Source: Roseateles noduli (lineage in GTDB: Bacteria > Pseudomonadota > Gammaproteobacteria > Burkholderiales > Burkholderiaceae_C). From it: DNA of 64,000 bases. The number at the start of each line of letters is the position of its first letter. Position 1 is the stretch's first letter. This document shows positions 42,216 through 50,832 of this stretch, in pieces. The stretch lies in assembly GCA_002205125.1 (NCBI GenBank), contig NIOE01000015.1, positions 1 through 64,000 of the forward strand, read 5' to 3'. The notes beneath the pieces are model-generated. The model was not told where the DNA came from and did no database searches. It saw nothing but the letters and a program-made list of their open reading frames with translations. Position numbers and translations under genes: made by a program.

Positions 42216-42552
42216 GCCGCCCACCTTCGCCGGAGATGAGGATTGATTGCAGCACAGGAGCAAGCCGCGCGCCGCCCCCTTGAGCGAGGGAGGATAGGCG
42301 CTTGCGCCACGGTCCGCCGCGCCAGTTGTAACGAATCCGGATGCGCTGCAAGGACGTGTGCACCGGGGCGGCGGCTGCTCTACAGTTGTCGGCTGTGTCC
42401 AGCGCCCGCGGCCTCGCCGCCCTGCCCGTGCACGCCACATCCGAAGAACGAGCGTCGAGGATCCGGAGGACCCAAGGGATCCAGGAGATCCGAGGGATCC
42501 GCGGGATTCCGCGTTCCACGAGACGGCTCCGCCGCCGTCCGCCGACCTGCCG
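42216..42552. other. Divergent intergenic region with 9-bp repeats
   Basis: 337 bp between the degenerate GGDEF gene and the CHASE cyclase. It holds a TACAGT box (42381-42386) and six 9-bp repeats. An alternative GTG start for the cyclase at 42358, with AAGGA just upstream, would make most of it coding. Confidence 0.5.
42457..42510 (+). repeat. Six 9-bp tandem repeats
   Basis: Variants of GAGGATCCG repeat six times. In the frame of the downstream cyclase they would read as Glu/Arg/Gly-Asp-Pro triplets. Confidence 0.7.
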
Positions 42553-44688
42553 ATGCCGGCCGTCGTCGGCGCGCTGCTCGTGCTGCTGGCCGGCCTGGCC
42601 CTGACGCTCAGCTCGATGCTGTGGAACCGCAACCGCGTCGTGGCCGAAGGCCATCGGGTGCTCGAACGCCAGATGGAGCGCCTGGAGCGCGACGTCGTCC
42701 AGCGCTTCATCCAGCCGGTCTACGGCCTCAAGGGCGCGCGCGGGACGATCGCCGCGATGCACGGGCGGATCGATCGCAACGCGTTCCGCGCCTACGTCCA
42801 GTCGCGCGACCTGCCGCGCGAATTCCCCGGCGTGCGCGGCTTCGGCTTCGTGCCGCGCGTGATGCGGACCGACCTCCCCGCGTTCATCGCTGCGGAGCGG
42901 TCCGACGGCGCGCCGCAGTTCGCGGTCCGCAGCTTCGGGGACAGCGCACCGGATCTCTTCGTCGTCGCGCACATCGAGCCGCTGTCGCAGAACTACCCGG
43001 CCTGGGGCTTCGACCTCGGCTCGGAGTCGATCCGCCGTCGCGCCATCGAGCAGGCCATCGACACCGGCGAGGCGACCCTCTCCGCGCCGGTCCCGCTGGT
43101 GCAGGACCGCGCGCACGGGCCCGGCCTGCTGCTGCTCGTCCCGGTCTTCCGCGACGGGGCCGATCCCGTGACGCCCGAGCAGCGCCGCCAGGCCCTGCTG
43201 GGCGTGCTCTACGCGCCGCTGGTGGCGCAGGAGATCCTGCACGGGCTCAAGGAGGGGCTGGCGGCCGCACCCATGGACTTCCGGCTGCTGGTCGACGATC
43301 ACACGCCGACCGAGGACCTGCTGCTGGATTCCATCACCGGCATCCAGCCGCTGGACACCCCGCCGCACGCGCAGGCCGGCTACGACGGCCGTCTGGTCAA
43401 GGACGAGCACGTGGTGGAGATCTCCGGCCGCGCGTTCCGAGTCGAGGCCGCGCTCACCACCGCCTACGAGCGCAAGATCATCGACGCGGCGAGCTGGGAG
43501 CCCGGGCTCGTCGGCCTCGTGCTGACGACGCTGCTGGCGGCCATGACCTACCTGCTGATGGCCGGCCGCGCCCGCGTGCAGGCGCTCGCCGACACGATGA
43601 CCGAGGACCTGCGCCGCCTGACGCTGGACCAGCAGGCGATGCTGGACACCGAGATCATCGCCATGGCCAAGCTGCGCGGCCGGCGCATCGTCTGGAAGAA
43701 CGGCGCGCTGGAGCGGCTGTTCGGCTACGAGAAGCACGGCATGCTGGGCCTGCCGGTGCGCGATCTCTACATCGACGAGGACACCTTCGCCGCGCTCGGC
43801 CGCAACGCCTATCCGGTGCTGCGGCGCGGCGGGCACTACCGCAGCCAGCAGCAGATGCGGCGCAAGGACGGCAGCCTCGTGTGGGTGGACCTCAACGGCG
43901 TGGCGCTGCCGGGCGAGCGCGACGAGGAGACCACGCTCTGGATGATGGTCGACATCACGCAGAGCAAGGCCTACGAGGCGCGCGTCGAGCGCGCCGCCTT
44001 CCACGACGCGCTCACCGGCCTGCCCAACCGCGTGCTGCTGGCCGACCGGCTCCGACAGGCGATGGCCGCGGCGCAGCGGCAGCGCTGGTCGGTGGCCGTG
44101 GCCTACCTGGACCTGGACGGCTTCAAGGCGGTCAACGACGCCCACGGGCATGACGCCGGCGACGAGGTCCTGAAGGCCGTCGCCGAGCGGCTCTCGACGA
44201 CGATCCGTGCCACCGACACCGCGGCGCGGCTCGGCGGCGACGAGTTCGTCGTCCTGCTGGCGGCGCTGCCGACCCCGCGCGACAGCCGCGCCACCTGCGA
44301 ACGCCTGCTGCGCAAGATCCTGGAACCGGTCCGCCTGAGTTCCGGCGTGACGGTGCAGGTCGGCAGCAGCATGGGCGTGGCGCATTACGCGCTGGACGGC
44401 GTCGACGCCGAAGTGCTCATGAGCCGCGCGGACCAGACGATGTTCGAGTGCAAGCGCGCCGGACGCTGCCGGATCCGCTGGCTCAACGGCGCGCAGCCGC
44501 CGGACGAGATCGACCTGTCGTCGCTGCGGCTGTCGCCCGCGGCGCTGGCGCAGGCCGAATCTGCCGCATCTGCCGCATCTGCCGCATCTGCCGCGTCTGC
44601 CACATCTGCCGCGGCATCGACCGCCGGCTCCGCCGAGCCGGCGCCGGAGCCCGGGTACCGCGAGGGTGACCGCCGTCACGGACGCTGA
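42553..44688 (+). CDS. Membrane diguanylate cyclase (CHASE-PAS-GGDEF)
   Basis: 711 residues from this start. A transmembrane helix (about 3-21), a periplasmic CHASE sensor (about 30-300, FPGVRGFGFVPRV), a second helix near 320-340, a PAS domain (about 360-470) and a GGDEF domain with an intact RLGGDEFVVLL motif near 560; it should make c-di-GMP in response to an external ligand. No I-site RxxD is evident just upstream of GGDEF (DTAARLGGDEF), so product inhibition may be weak. The tail is a Ser/Ala repeat from a TCTGCCGCA tandem. A GTG at 42358 with AAGGA is an alternative start adding 65 residues. Confidence 0.88.
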   Translation: MPAVVGALLVLLAGLALTLSSMLWNRNRVVAEGHRVLERQMERLERDVVQRFIQPVYGLKGARGTIAAMHGRIDRNAFRAYVQSRDLPREFPGVRGFGFVPRVMRTDLPAFIAAERSDGAPQFAVRSFGDSAPDLFVVAHIEPLSQNYPAWGFDLGSESIRRRAIEQAIDTGEATLSAPVPLVQDRAHGPGLLLLVPVFRDGADPVTPEQRRQALLGVLYAPLVAQEILHGLKEGLAAAPMDFRLLVDDHTPTEDLLLDSITGIQPLDTPPHAQAGYDGRLVKDEHVVEISGRAFRVEAALTTAYERKIIDAASWEPGLVGLVLTTLLAAMTYLLMAGRARVQALADTMTEDLRRLTLDQQAMLDTEIIAMAKLRGRRIVWKNGALERLFGYEKHGMLGLPVRDLYIDEDTFAALGRNAYPVLRRGGHYRSQQQMRRKDGSLVWVDLNGVALPGERDEETTLWMMVDITQSKAYEARVERAAFHDALTGLPNRVLLADRLRQAMAAAQRQRWSVAVAYLDLDGFKAVNDAHGHDAGDEVLKAVAERLSTTIRATDTAARLGGDEFVVLLAALPTPRDSRATCERLLRKILEPVRLSSGVTVQVGSSMGVAHYALDGVDAEVLMSRADQTMFECKRAGRCRIRWLNGAQPPDEIDLSSLRLSPAALAQAESAASAASAASAASATSAAASTAGSAEPAPEPGYREGDRRHGR

Positions 44689-44696
44689 GCGCGTCG

Positions 44697-44702
44697 TACA
44701 GT
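44697..44702 (+). promoter_or_regulatory. Candidate -10 box of the GNAT gene
   Basis: TACAGT ends 6 bp before the ATG at 44709, as for mutL, so the transcript would be leaderless. No -35 box is clear. Confidence 0.35.
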
Positions 44703-44708
44703 CGCGGG

Positions 44709-45281
44709 ATGACGATCCTGACCACCCCCCGGCTGCGCCTGGAGCCGATGACCGACGCCCACCTGGACGGGCTGTTCGAGATGAACCGCGACCCCGAGGT
44801 GATGCGTTACATCACCGGCAAGCCCGACACGCTGGCGGACACGCAGGCCATGATCGACCGGGTCAAGAAGCGCTGGGGCGACTGGGGCTTCAGCTGGTGG
44901 ACCTTCTTCGAGGTCGAGACCGGCGAGATCGTCGGCGCCGGTTGCATCCAGCACCTGCGCGGCGAGACGACGAATCCGCACGAGATCGGCTGGCGCCTGC
45001 GCCGCGACCGCTGGAGCAAGGGCTATGGCTCGGAGGCGGCGCGCCGGATGGCGTCGTTCGCGTTCGACACGCTGCAGGCGCCCGAGATCGTCGCCGTCTG
45101 CGAGCCGGCCAACGACGGCTCGGTCCACATCATGAAGAAGCTCGGCATGAGCTACCGCGAAACGCAGCGCTGGCACGAGAGCGACATCGCGATCTACGGC
45201 ATGACCGCGGACGAATGGCGCCGCTCGCCGTCCGCCGCCAAGGCGGCAGAAGAGCTATCTCAAATGCCTCGCGGCGTCTGA
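44709..45281 (+). CDS. GNAT acetyltransferase, RimJ/RimL type
   Basis: 190 residues. The N-terminal LTTPRLRLEPMTDAHLDGLFEM and the later IGWRLRRDRWSKGYGSEAARRM and KLGMSYRET are characteristic of the RimJ/RimL branch of acetyltransferases, which modify N-termini of proteins or small amines. The acetyl-CoA loop is RWSKGYGSEA. Substrate unknown. It lies 20 bp after the cyclase gene, with a possible promoter box at the end of that gene. It converges on marC with only 7 bp between the stops. Confidence 0.88.
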   Translation: MTILTTPRLRLEPMTDAHLDGLFEMNRDPEVMRYITGKPDTLADTQAMIDRVKKRWGDWGFSWWTFFEVETGEIVGAGCIQHLRGETTNPHEIGWRLRRDRWSKGYGSEAARRMASFAFDTLQAPEIVAVCEPANDGSVHIMKKLGMSYRETQRWHESDIAIYGMTADEWRRSPSAAKAAEELSQMPRGV

Positions 45282-45288
45282 CGCGACA

Positions 45289-45891
45289 TCACAACCCGCC
45301 GACGAAATATCGCTTCAGGCCGGACAGGATCATCTCGACCGCGATGGCGGTCAGGACCAGGCCCATCAGTTTCTCGATCGCGGAGACGACCGAGTCGCCG
45401 AGCAGCTTGCGGATCCGGTCCGCCAGGATCAGCGCCAGGAACGAGATCAGCATCGCCGTGAACAGCGCGCCTATCCACTCGGCGACGCGGTCCGGCTGGC
45501 GCGAGGCCAGCAGCAGCACGGTCGCCATCGCCGACGGCCCGGCCAGCAGCGGGACCGCGAGCGGGAAGATGAAAGGCTCGCGGCCCGTCTCCACGCCGTA
45601 GGCGGACTCGCCGGCGTGGCTGAAGATCATGCGGATCGCGATGATGATCAGGATCACGCCGCCGGCGACTTCCAGCGAACGCTCGGACAGGTGCATCAGC
45701 CGCAGGAAGCCTTCGCCCAGGAACATGAACGCGAGCAGCACCGCGAAGGCGATGCCGACCTCGCGCAGCGCGACCTTCAGCCGGCGCTCGCGCGGCACGG
45801 CCCGCATGATGGGGATGAAGATCGGCAGGCTGCCCAGCGGGTCGAGCACCAGCAGCAGCAGGATGAGGGCGGAAAGGAAACTGTGATCCAT
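45289..45891 (-). CDS. MarC-family integral membrane protein
   Basis: 200 residues with about six hydrophobic segments, starting MDHSFLSALILLLLVLDPLG. The family motif VLDPLGSLPIFIPI and the later GPSAMATVLLL are present. MarC proteins are of unknown function; the E. coli name came from the mar locus, but a role in drug resistance was not confirmed. The ATG at 45891 matches the family N-terminus; a longer frame to 46002 adds an Arg-rich stretch. It is divergent from the Lrp/AsnC gene with a 113-bp gap. Confidence 0.9.
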   Translation of the reverse strand: MDHSFLSALILLLLVLDPLGSLPIFIPIMRAVPRERRLKVALREVGIAFAVLLAFMFLGEGFLRLMHLSERSLEVAGGVILIIIAIRMIFSHAGESAYGVETGREPFIFPLAVPLLAGPSAMATVLLLASRQPDRVAEWIGALFTAMLISFLALILADRIRKLLGDSVVSAIEKLMGLVLTAIAVEMILSGLKRYFVGGL

Positions 45892-46004
45892 GGGGCGGGA
45901 TTCTCGCCGATGCCGGGCCGCGGCAGCCCGGCGTTGGGATGCCGCCACGCACGCTTCGTTCATCGGGATCCGTAGAATCGCAACAATTCCTCGCCACGAC
46001 ACCG

Positions 46005-46565
46005 ATGACGAACAAGATGAACGACCGGTCGGACAAGAAGCCGGCCAGGACGCCGAACAGGACGCCGGACAAGAAGGCCGCCACCGCCCGACCCACGGGC
46101 ACCGTCGCGCTGGACGCGATCGACCTGCGGATCCTGGAAGCCCTGCAGCGCGACGGCCGGATGTCCAACGTCGACCTCGCGACCCAGGTCCACCTGTCGG
46201 CGCCGCAGTGCTTCCGCCGCGTGCGCGCGCTGGAGGAACGCGGCGTGCTGCGCGGCTACCGCGCCGACGTCGCCCCGCTCGCGCTGGGACTGAGCGTCAC
46301 CGCCTACGTCAGCCTGAACATCACCGCGCAGGCCTTCGTCCGCGTGCGCGAGATCGAGTCGCTGATCCGCGACTTCCCCGAGATCCTGGAATGCCACACC
46401 GTGTCGGGAGACTCGGACTACCTGCTCAAGGTGGTCGCGCGCGACCTGCAGGCGCTGTCCAAGTTCCTCACCGACAAGCTGATGCAGCTGGACGGCGTCG
46501 CCGACGTGCGCTCGATGATCTGCCTGGAGGAGATCAAGCCGCCGGCGGGGCTGCCGGTCGACTGA
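46005..46565 (+). CDS. Lrp/AsnC-family transcriptional regulator
   Basis: 186 residues. After a Lys/Arg/Thr-rich leader of about 35 residues comes the AsnC-type helix-turn-helix (LDAIDLRILEALQRDGR, then STxx-type recognition HLSAPQCFRRVRALEE) and the RAM effector-binding domain (about 105-180, ECHTVSGDSDYLLKVVARDL). Such proteins sense amino acids and control their metabolism or transport. It lies beside marC and may control it. A TAGAAT box is present about 30 bp upstream. Its final 32 bp overlap the convergent phosphatase-like orphan gene. Confidence 0.92.
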   Translation: MTNKMNDRSDKKPARTPNRTPDKKAATARPTGTVALDAIDLRILEALQRDGRMSNVDLATQVHLSAPQCFRRVRALEERGVLRGYRADVAPLALGLSVTAYVSLNITAQAFVRVREIESLIRDFPEILECHTVSGDSDYLLKVVARDLQALSKFLTDKLMQLDGVADVRSMICLEEIKPPAGLPVD

Positions 46566-48693
46566 CCCCCACGCCCTTCGATGGAACGGCAAACTCCAGC
46601 GCCTCGATCGTGTAGTTCAAGGCCTCGTGCCTGCGTTCGGCGGTCGCGAACTCCGGGTTCAGGGTACCGAGCGCCGCCGATTCCAGGGCGGACAAGCGGG
46701 TCATCGTTTTCAGAAGGTCGTCGCGTGCACCATGCAATGCCACCAGATGGCCGCCGTTGCCGTCGAACGCATCGATGAGCCGCGACTGGGCGGCTGCTGG
46801 CAGGCCCTCAAACGCGTGAACGGCTGCCTTGGCCAGGTTCTGGGCGATGAAGGTGGCCTCTGAGCCGGGATACGCATCGGCGCCTTCCCGCTGCTTGTGC
46901 GCGCGACGCAGCTGATCGACGACCAGCATCATGCGTCCCGTGACCTGGTCCGCCACCCGGCCTTTCCAATCGCCGAAGGTGACGGCGCGCTTCAGGCTCC
47001 GGGCCAGCCCCAGGGAGCCGTCGATGTCCCGGAACAGCGATCCCATCGTCGCCTGCAAGGGCCGTGCACGCGCCGTCCTCTGCAGATCGGACTCGCTGGC
47101 GGCACGTGCCTGGGCCAGCGCGCGACTCGTCGCTGCCTCGTCCGCTTTCGACACCATGGAGAGGTCGGGCAGGGATCGGCTTCTCGGCAGCCCGGTGGGT
47201 GCCTTCGGCAGGCGTGCCAGAGCCGCCATGATCTTGCGTTCCTTGAGTTGTTCGGCAGCAAGATCTTGAGCAGCCGGATCGTGCGTGGGCACGTGGGGCA
47301 GGAGGCGCAGCAGACGGGTCTCTTCCGACACCGTCTGCTTCAACGTGGGCGGCGCAACGGGCGGCGCTGCCGCTGCCGCTGCCGGAGCCGGAGCCGGAGC
47401 CGGTTTCGCCCCGGGAGAGTGCTCCGCTGGTCCCCGCAGCGCGCCGTCTGCCACCTTCGAGGCCTTCGATGTCGGTGTCGAAGTCGGTGCTGATGTCGGT
47501 GCTGATGTCGGTGCTGATGTCGGTGCTGATGTCGGTGTCGGCGTCAAGGGCGGCTGCAATGCGGCGGCGTTGGGGATCGGCCCGTCCAGGCTCGCGGGTT
47601 GCGGGGCCAAGGGAGCGGCAGGCTCGTCCACGTCGATGAGCCGCTGGTCGCTTCGCCGGGCATCGACCCTGGCCCCCTCCGTCGGCGACAGGGCGCTGAG
47701 GCTCCGGGTGTCGATATCGATATCGGTGTCCCCGTCGGTGTCGCTGTCCGACGCAGATTCCATCTGGCGCCTCTGCACAGAGCAGAACGGCGCGTGGAAC
47801 AGCGACTGCGGCGGCGGGGAGCCGGGCCTCAGGAACATCTCCTGGTTCTCGGCGAACGCAGATCCGCGCGATGCCGTGCAGGTACGGATGAACTCGTTGT
47901 CGGCCCGTCGGGATTCTTCGGGAGACGGCTCTTCGCCGGGCAGCCAGCCGGCGTCATGCGCCTGCTCCCGACTCATCTGCCGCAGCAGCACTGCCGCCGC
48001 GCCGGAGCGGCGGGCACCGTCTTCGCAGACGACGGCCATGCGGGCATCCAGGCCTTGGGCGCACTGACCCGCCCACGCCGCATGGCCGCGCGCCACCCCT
48101 TCCCGGAACAGCTGAGGACGACGCGGATCCGCGATGACGTCGTGCACGCGTACCAGTTGCGAGGACATCGTGCGCCCCCCATGCGATACCTCGGCCTGCA
48201 GCAACCAGCTGCCGTCGTCGGTCGACACATCGACGCGATGGAAGGTGGCCGTCACGGGCTGGCCGTCAGGCCCCGGCATCTGCCAGCTCTGCGACTGCCC
48301 CGGCATGCGAAGCCGGGCCAGCAGCGGTCCCGGCACCTGCCCTTCGGCCACGATCAGGTCGGTAATGCCGCCCTCGCTCAAGGCGGTGGCGAACGCGATG
48401 GCTCCTTCAGGAGGCAAGTCCGCTTGCGACAGCGGCAAGGCCGCCTGCAGCACGGACGGAAAGCCTTGGAAGGCCGGTGTCATCGCCGCATTGAGCCTCG
48501 GTGGGACGATGCCCGCCAGCCACTGGCCGGCCGCCGCCGCCGCCAAGGTCATCAGGGTCGCCTCCAGGACGCCGGGCGCCAAGGGAGGCCACGGCGGCTG
48601 AAGGAAGGGATTGAAGCCGGCCGCCGCTGGAAGCCCGCTCCGGAACGGGTTCAATCCGACGTCGAACGGCTGAGGACTGGCGTAGGGATACAT
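46534..48693 (-). CDS. Candidate secreted effector with protein tyrosine phosphatase-like domain
   Basis: 719 residues, no Sec signal; the N-terminus is Pro/Phe/Gly/Ala-rich. Residues about 110-290 show the PTP constellation: CEDGARRSG with Cys223 and Arg229 in the C-x5-R-S-G P-loop, Asp189 (IADP) 34 residues before the Cys, the spacing of the general acid in PTP1B, and NEFIRTCTASRGSAFAENQ with Gln284 as the Q-loop. A disordered region follows: acidic Asp/Thr repeat (about 315-330), then SAPT repeats and Ala/Pro (about 385-450). The C-terminal 240 residues are helical and unrecognised. Similar layouts occur in type III effectors (SptP, YopH, HopAO1), but overall identity must be low. It lies 99 bp downstream of xerD. 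Confidence 0.72.
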   Translation of the reverse strand: MYPYASPQPFDVGLNPFRSGLPAAAGFNPFLQPPWPPLAPGVLEATLMTLAAAAAGQWLAGIVPPRLNAAMTPAFQGFPSVLQAALPLSQADLPPEGAIAFATALSEGGITDLIVAEGQVPGPLLARLRMPGQSQSWQMPGPDGQPVTATFHRVDVSTDDGSWLLQAEVSHGGRTMSSQLVRVHDVIADPRRPQLFREGVARGHAAWAGQCAQGLDARMAVVCEDGARRSGAAAVLLRQMSREQAHDAGWLPGEEPSPEESRRADNEFIRTCTASRGSAFAENQEMFLRPGSPPPQSLFHAPFCSVQRRQMESASDSDTDGDTDIDIDTRSLSALSPTEGARVDARRSDQRLIDVDEPAAPLAPQPASLDGPIPNAAALQPPLTPTPTSAPTSAPTSAPTSAPTSTPTSKASKVADGALRGPAEHSPGAKPAPAPAPAAAAAAPPVAPPTLKQTVSEETRLLRLLPHVPTHDPAAQDLAAEQLKERKIMAALARLPKAPTGLPRSRSLPDLSMVSKADEAATSRALAQARAASESDLQRTARARPLQATMGSLFRDIDGSLGLARSLKRAVTFGDWKGRVADQVTGRMMLVVDQLRRAHKQREGADAYPGSEATFIAQNLAKAAVHAFEGLPAAAQSRLIDAFDGNGGHLVALHGARDDLLKTMTRLSALESAALGTLNPEFATAERRHEALNYTIEALEFAVPSKGVGVSRPAAPPAA
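47484..47531 (-). repeat. 12-bp tandem repeat coding SAPT units
   Basis: Four exact copies of TCGGTGCTGATG with partial copies on both sides, giving a Ser-Ala-Pro-Thr linker in the phosphatase-like protein. Length variation between strains is likely. Confidence 0.85.
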
Positions 48694-48792
48694 GCGCGGG
48701 GTCGCCAGTCCCGGTCAGAGACTGCGAAGAGGTGGTGGAACGTCGGATTGGTGCGGCCTGGCCCTGTCCCGGTTCCGCCCGCGAGGCGCCCA

Positions 48793-49752
48793 TCAACCTC
48801 GCGGGTGATGCGCCGCATGCAGCTGCTTGAGCCGCTCCCGCGCCACGTGCGTGTAGATCTGCGTCGTGGAGAGGTCCGCATGCCCCAGCAACAACTGGAC
48901 CGCCCGCAGATCCGCGCCATGGTTGAGCAGGTGCGTGGCGAAGGCGTGCCGCAGCGTGTGCGGCGAGATCGGACTCGTGATCCCCCCGATGAGGGCGTAC
49001 TTCTTGACGATCCGCCAGAAGCTCTCGCGCGTCATCGCCTGGCCGAAGCGGCTGAGGAACAGGTCGTCGGTGCCGCGAGCGCCTAGCAGTTGCGGCCGAC
49101 CTTCCTTCAGGTAGCGCATCAGCCAGACATGCGCCTCCTCGCCGAACGGGACCATCCGTTCCTTGTCGCCCTTGCCGGTCACGCGCAGCACGGCCTCGCG
49201 CAGGCCCACGTGCACGCTCTTGAGGGTCACCAGCTCGGTGACGCGCAGGCCGCTCGCGTACATCAGCTCCAGCATCGCGCGGTCGCGCAAACCCTGCGCG
49301 GTGCCGACGTCCGGCGCATCCAGCAGCGCCTCCACCTGCGGCTGCGAGAGCGTCTTGGGCACGCGCATCGGCTGCTTGGCCGTGATCAGCTTGAGCGTGG
49401 GATCGCGCTCGATGCGCCGCTCGCGCAGCGCCCAACGGAAGTAGCGCTTGAAGACGGAGAGCCGCCGGTTCGCCGAACTCGCCTTGCCGCCGTCATGACG
49501 CGCGGCGGCGTAGCCCATCAGGTCCAGTTCCTCGACCTGATCGAGCGTCCGGTCCCGTTCCGATGCCAACCAGTCGACCAGCAACTGCAGATCGCGTCGA
49601 TAGGCCAGTTGCGTGTTGCGGGACAGCCCCTCCTCGATCCAGAGCGACTCGATGAAGGCGTCGACGGCACGCCGGCTGCGTTCGCGCGCAGCGGGAGGGA
49701 CGACGGGGTCGGAACCGGATGGCGACGATGGCGATGACGACATGCCGCGCAT
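48793..49752 (-). CDS. xerD: Tyrosine recombinase XerD
   Basis: 319 residues. It acts with XerC at dif to resolve chromosome dimers. The SAM-like core-binding domain (about 25-110) and the catalytic domain carry the six active-site positions: Arg in ASGLRVTEL, Lys in VTGKGDKER, HTLRH, HADLSTTQ after LLGHA, and the Tyr nucleophile in IYTHVA. The first 20 residues are a Ser/Pro extension; a start at the third codon downstream (MSSSP) is also possible. Chromosomal core gene, not an element integrase: no att-like repeats or phage genes are nearby. Confidence 0.94.
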   Translation of the reverse strand: MRGMSSSPSSPSGSDPVVPPAARERSRRAVDAFIESLWIEEGLSRNTQLAYRRDLQLLVDWLASERDRTLDQVEELDLMGYAAARHDGGKASSANRRLSVFKRYFRWALRERRIERDPTLKLITAKQPMRVPKTLSQPQVEALLDAPDVGTAQGLRDRAMLELMYASGLRVTELVTLKSVHVGLREAVLRVTGKGDKERMVPFGEEAHVWLMRYLKEGRPQLLGARGTDDLFLSRFGQAMTRESFWRIVKKYALIGGITSPISPHTLRHAFATHLLNHGADLRAVQLLLGHADLSTTQIYTHVARERLKQLHAAHHPRG

Positions 49753-49810
49753 GATGCCAGCGCCCGCGCCGGCGCGACGCCGGACACCGACGGTCAGTGC
49801 CGCTGAGCGC

Positions 49811-49850
49811 AGTTCAGCGCCCTTCAGCGCCCTTCAGCGCCGTTCAGCGC
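49811..49850. repeat. 10-bp tandem repeat
   Basis: Four copies close to CCTTCAGCGC run over the stop codon of the orphan gene at 49844, between it and xerD. Confidence 0.75.
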
Positions 49851-50623
49851 CGGCGGACCGCCTGCTCCGGCGTGGCCTCGACCACGGCCTGCATCAACGC
49901 CTCCTTCAGGCAGTTCAGCGCCAGCACGGACTGCGTGCAGCGCGTCATGGCCGCTTCGCCGCCGGGCACGCCGTGCGTCGCCTTGCGCAGGGACTCCGCC
50001 AGCCTTTCCTCCAGCGCGGCAAAGCCCGTGTCGAGCACGCTGTGTCCCGATCGCAATGCAACGCCGACGCGATCGATCTCCTCCCGGTCCATCTGGCGCA
50101 GCGCTTCGCCCGCATGCTGGCGCAGCGCCCGGACCACGAAGTCGCGCTCCTCCAGCGAACTGGCGCGCCGGTCGTGCACATGCCGGTAGTCGACGCGCAT
50201 GCGTCCGATGAGCGGGATCAACTGCGCCTTCAAGCCGTCGTCCATCGGCGTCATGACGCCGCGCCCGCGCTTGACCGTCAGGCTGTGCCACAGCCTGGCC
50301 CACACCACGGGCTCGCGCTCCGCCAGCTGCAGCAGGAGCACCCGGATGCCCTTTCCGAGCCGGCGCGCACGCCCGCGGTCGCCCATCCAGAGCAGCAGGT
50401 CCTCGCCCGGCTGTGCCGCGGTCTGAGGCGGCGTCCGGACGACGACGGGGACCGAGGCCGCGTCCGTGGGAGCGAAAGCCCGGCTTCGCGCGGATGACTG
50501 CCTGCCCCCCTGACGGGCCTGCCGCAGCTTGCTGCGCAGGGCGGTCTGCGCGTCCTGGAAGTCGGGCGCGCCGACGCGCAGGGTGGCGGCGGTTCCAGAA
50601 CTGGAGGCAATGGTGGCGGACAT
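49844..50623 (-). CDS. Orphan helical protein, effector- or chaperone-like
   Basis: 259 residues, not recognised. The first 90 are Ser/Thr/Ala/Arg-rich and disordered (MSATIASSSGTAATLRVG) with no signal peptide; the rest is predicted helical and Arg-rich (LLLWMGDRGRARRLGKG; YRHVHDRRASSLEERDF; LALNCLKEALMQAV). The composition fits a type III or similar secretion substrate. The ATG at 50623 is preceded by GAGGTGCT. A terminator for degP stands upstream on the same strand, so this gene must have its own promoter within about 125 bp. It is one of four such orphans between 46.5 and 56.4 kb. Confidence 0.65.
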   Translation of the reverse strand: MSATIASSSGTAATLRVGAPDFQDAQTALRSKLRQARQGGRQSSARSRAFAPTDAASVPVVVRTPPQTAAQPGEDLLLWMGDRGRARRLGKGIRVLLLQLAEREPVVWARLWHSLTVKRGRGVMTPMDDGLKAQLIPLIGRMRVDYRHVHDRRASSLEERDFVVRALRQHAGEALRQMDREEIDRVGVALRSGHSVLDTGFAALEERLAESLRKATHGVPGGEAAMTRCTQSVLALNCLKEALMQAVVEATPEQAVRRR

Positions 50624-50748
50624 CGGGAGCACCTCGTCGTTGTCGATGGTTTGCGTTCGTGCCCCTCCACTGCCTCGCTGTTCCCGAACCATGGGGAAAA
50701 CCATGACTCCGTCAGGAACTCCGGCAACTTTTGGCAGTCTTCCAGGTG

Positions 50749-50785
50749 AAAAAAAAAGGGGCCCGCGCCACCACGCGCGGACCCC
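50749..50785 (-). terminator. Rho-independent terminator of degP operon
   Basis: An 11-bp stem with one mismatch (GGGGCCCGCGC / GCGCGGACCCC) followed on the minus strand by nine T. It lies 48 bp past the degP stop. Confidence 0.88.
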
Positions 50786-50832
50786 ACGGAGCAACCGCCA
50801 CAGGCAGCGGTTGGTTGGGACAGGTGCCGGTC

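Noticed and set aside
48793-49752. Integrase of a genomic island carrying the orphan genes
   Set aside because: The sequence is that of chromosomal XerD; there are no tRNA genes, direct att repeats or mobility genes around.
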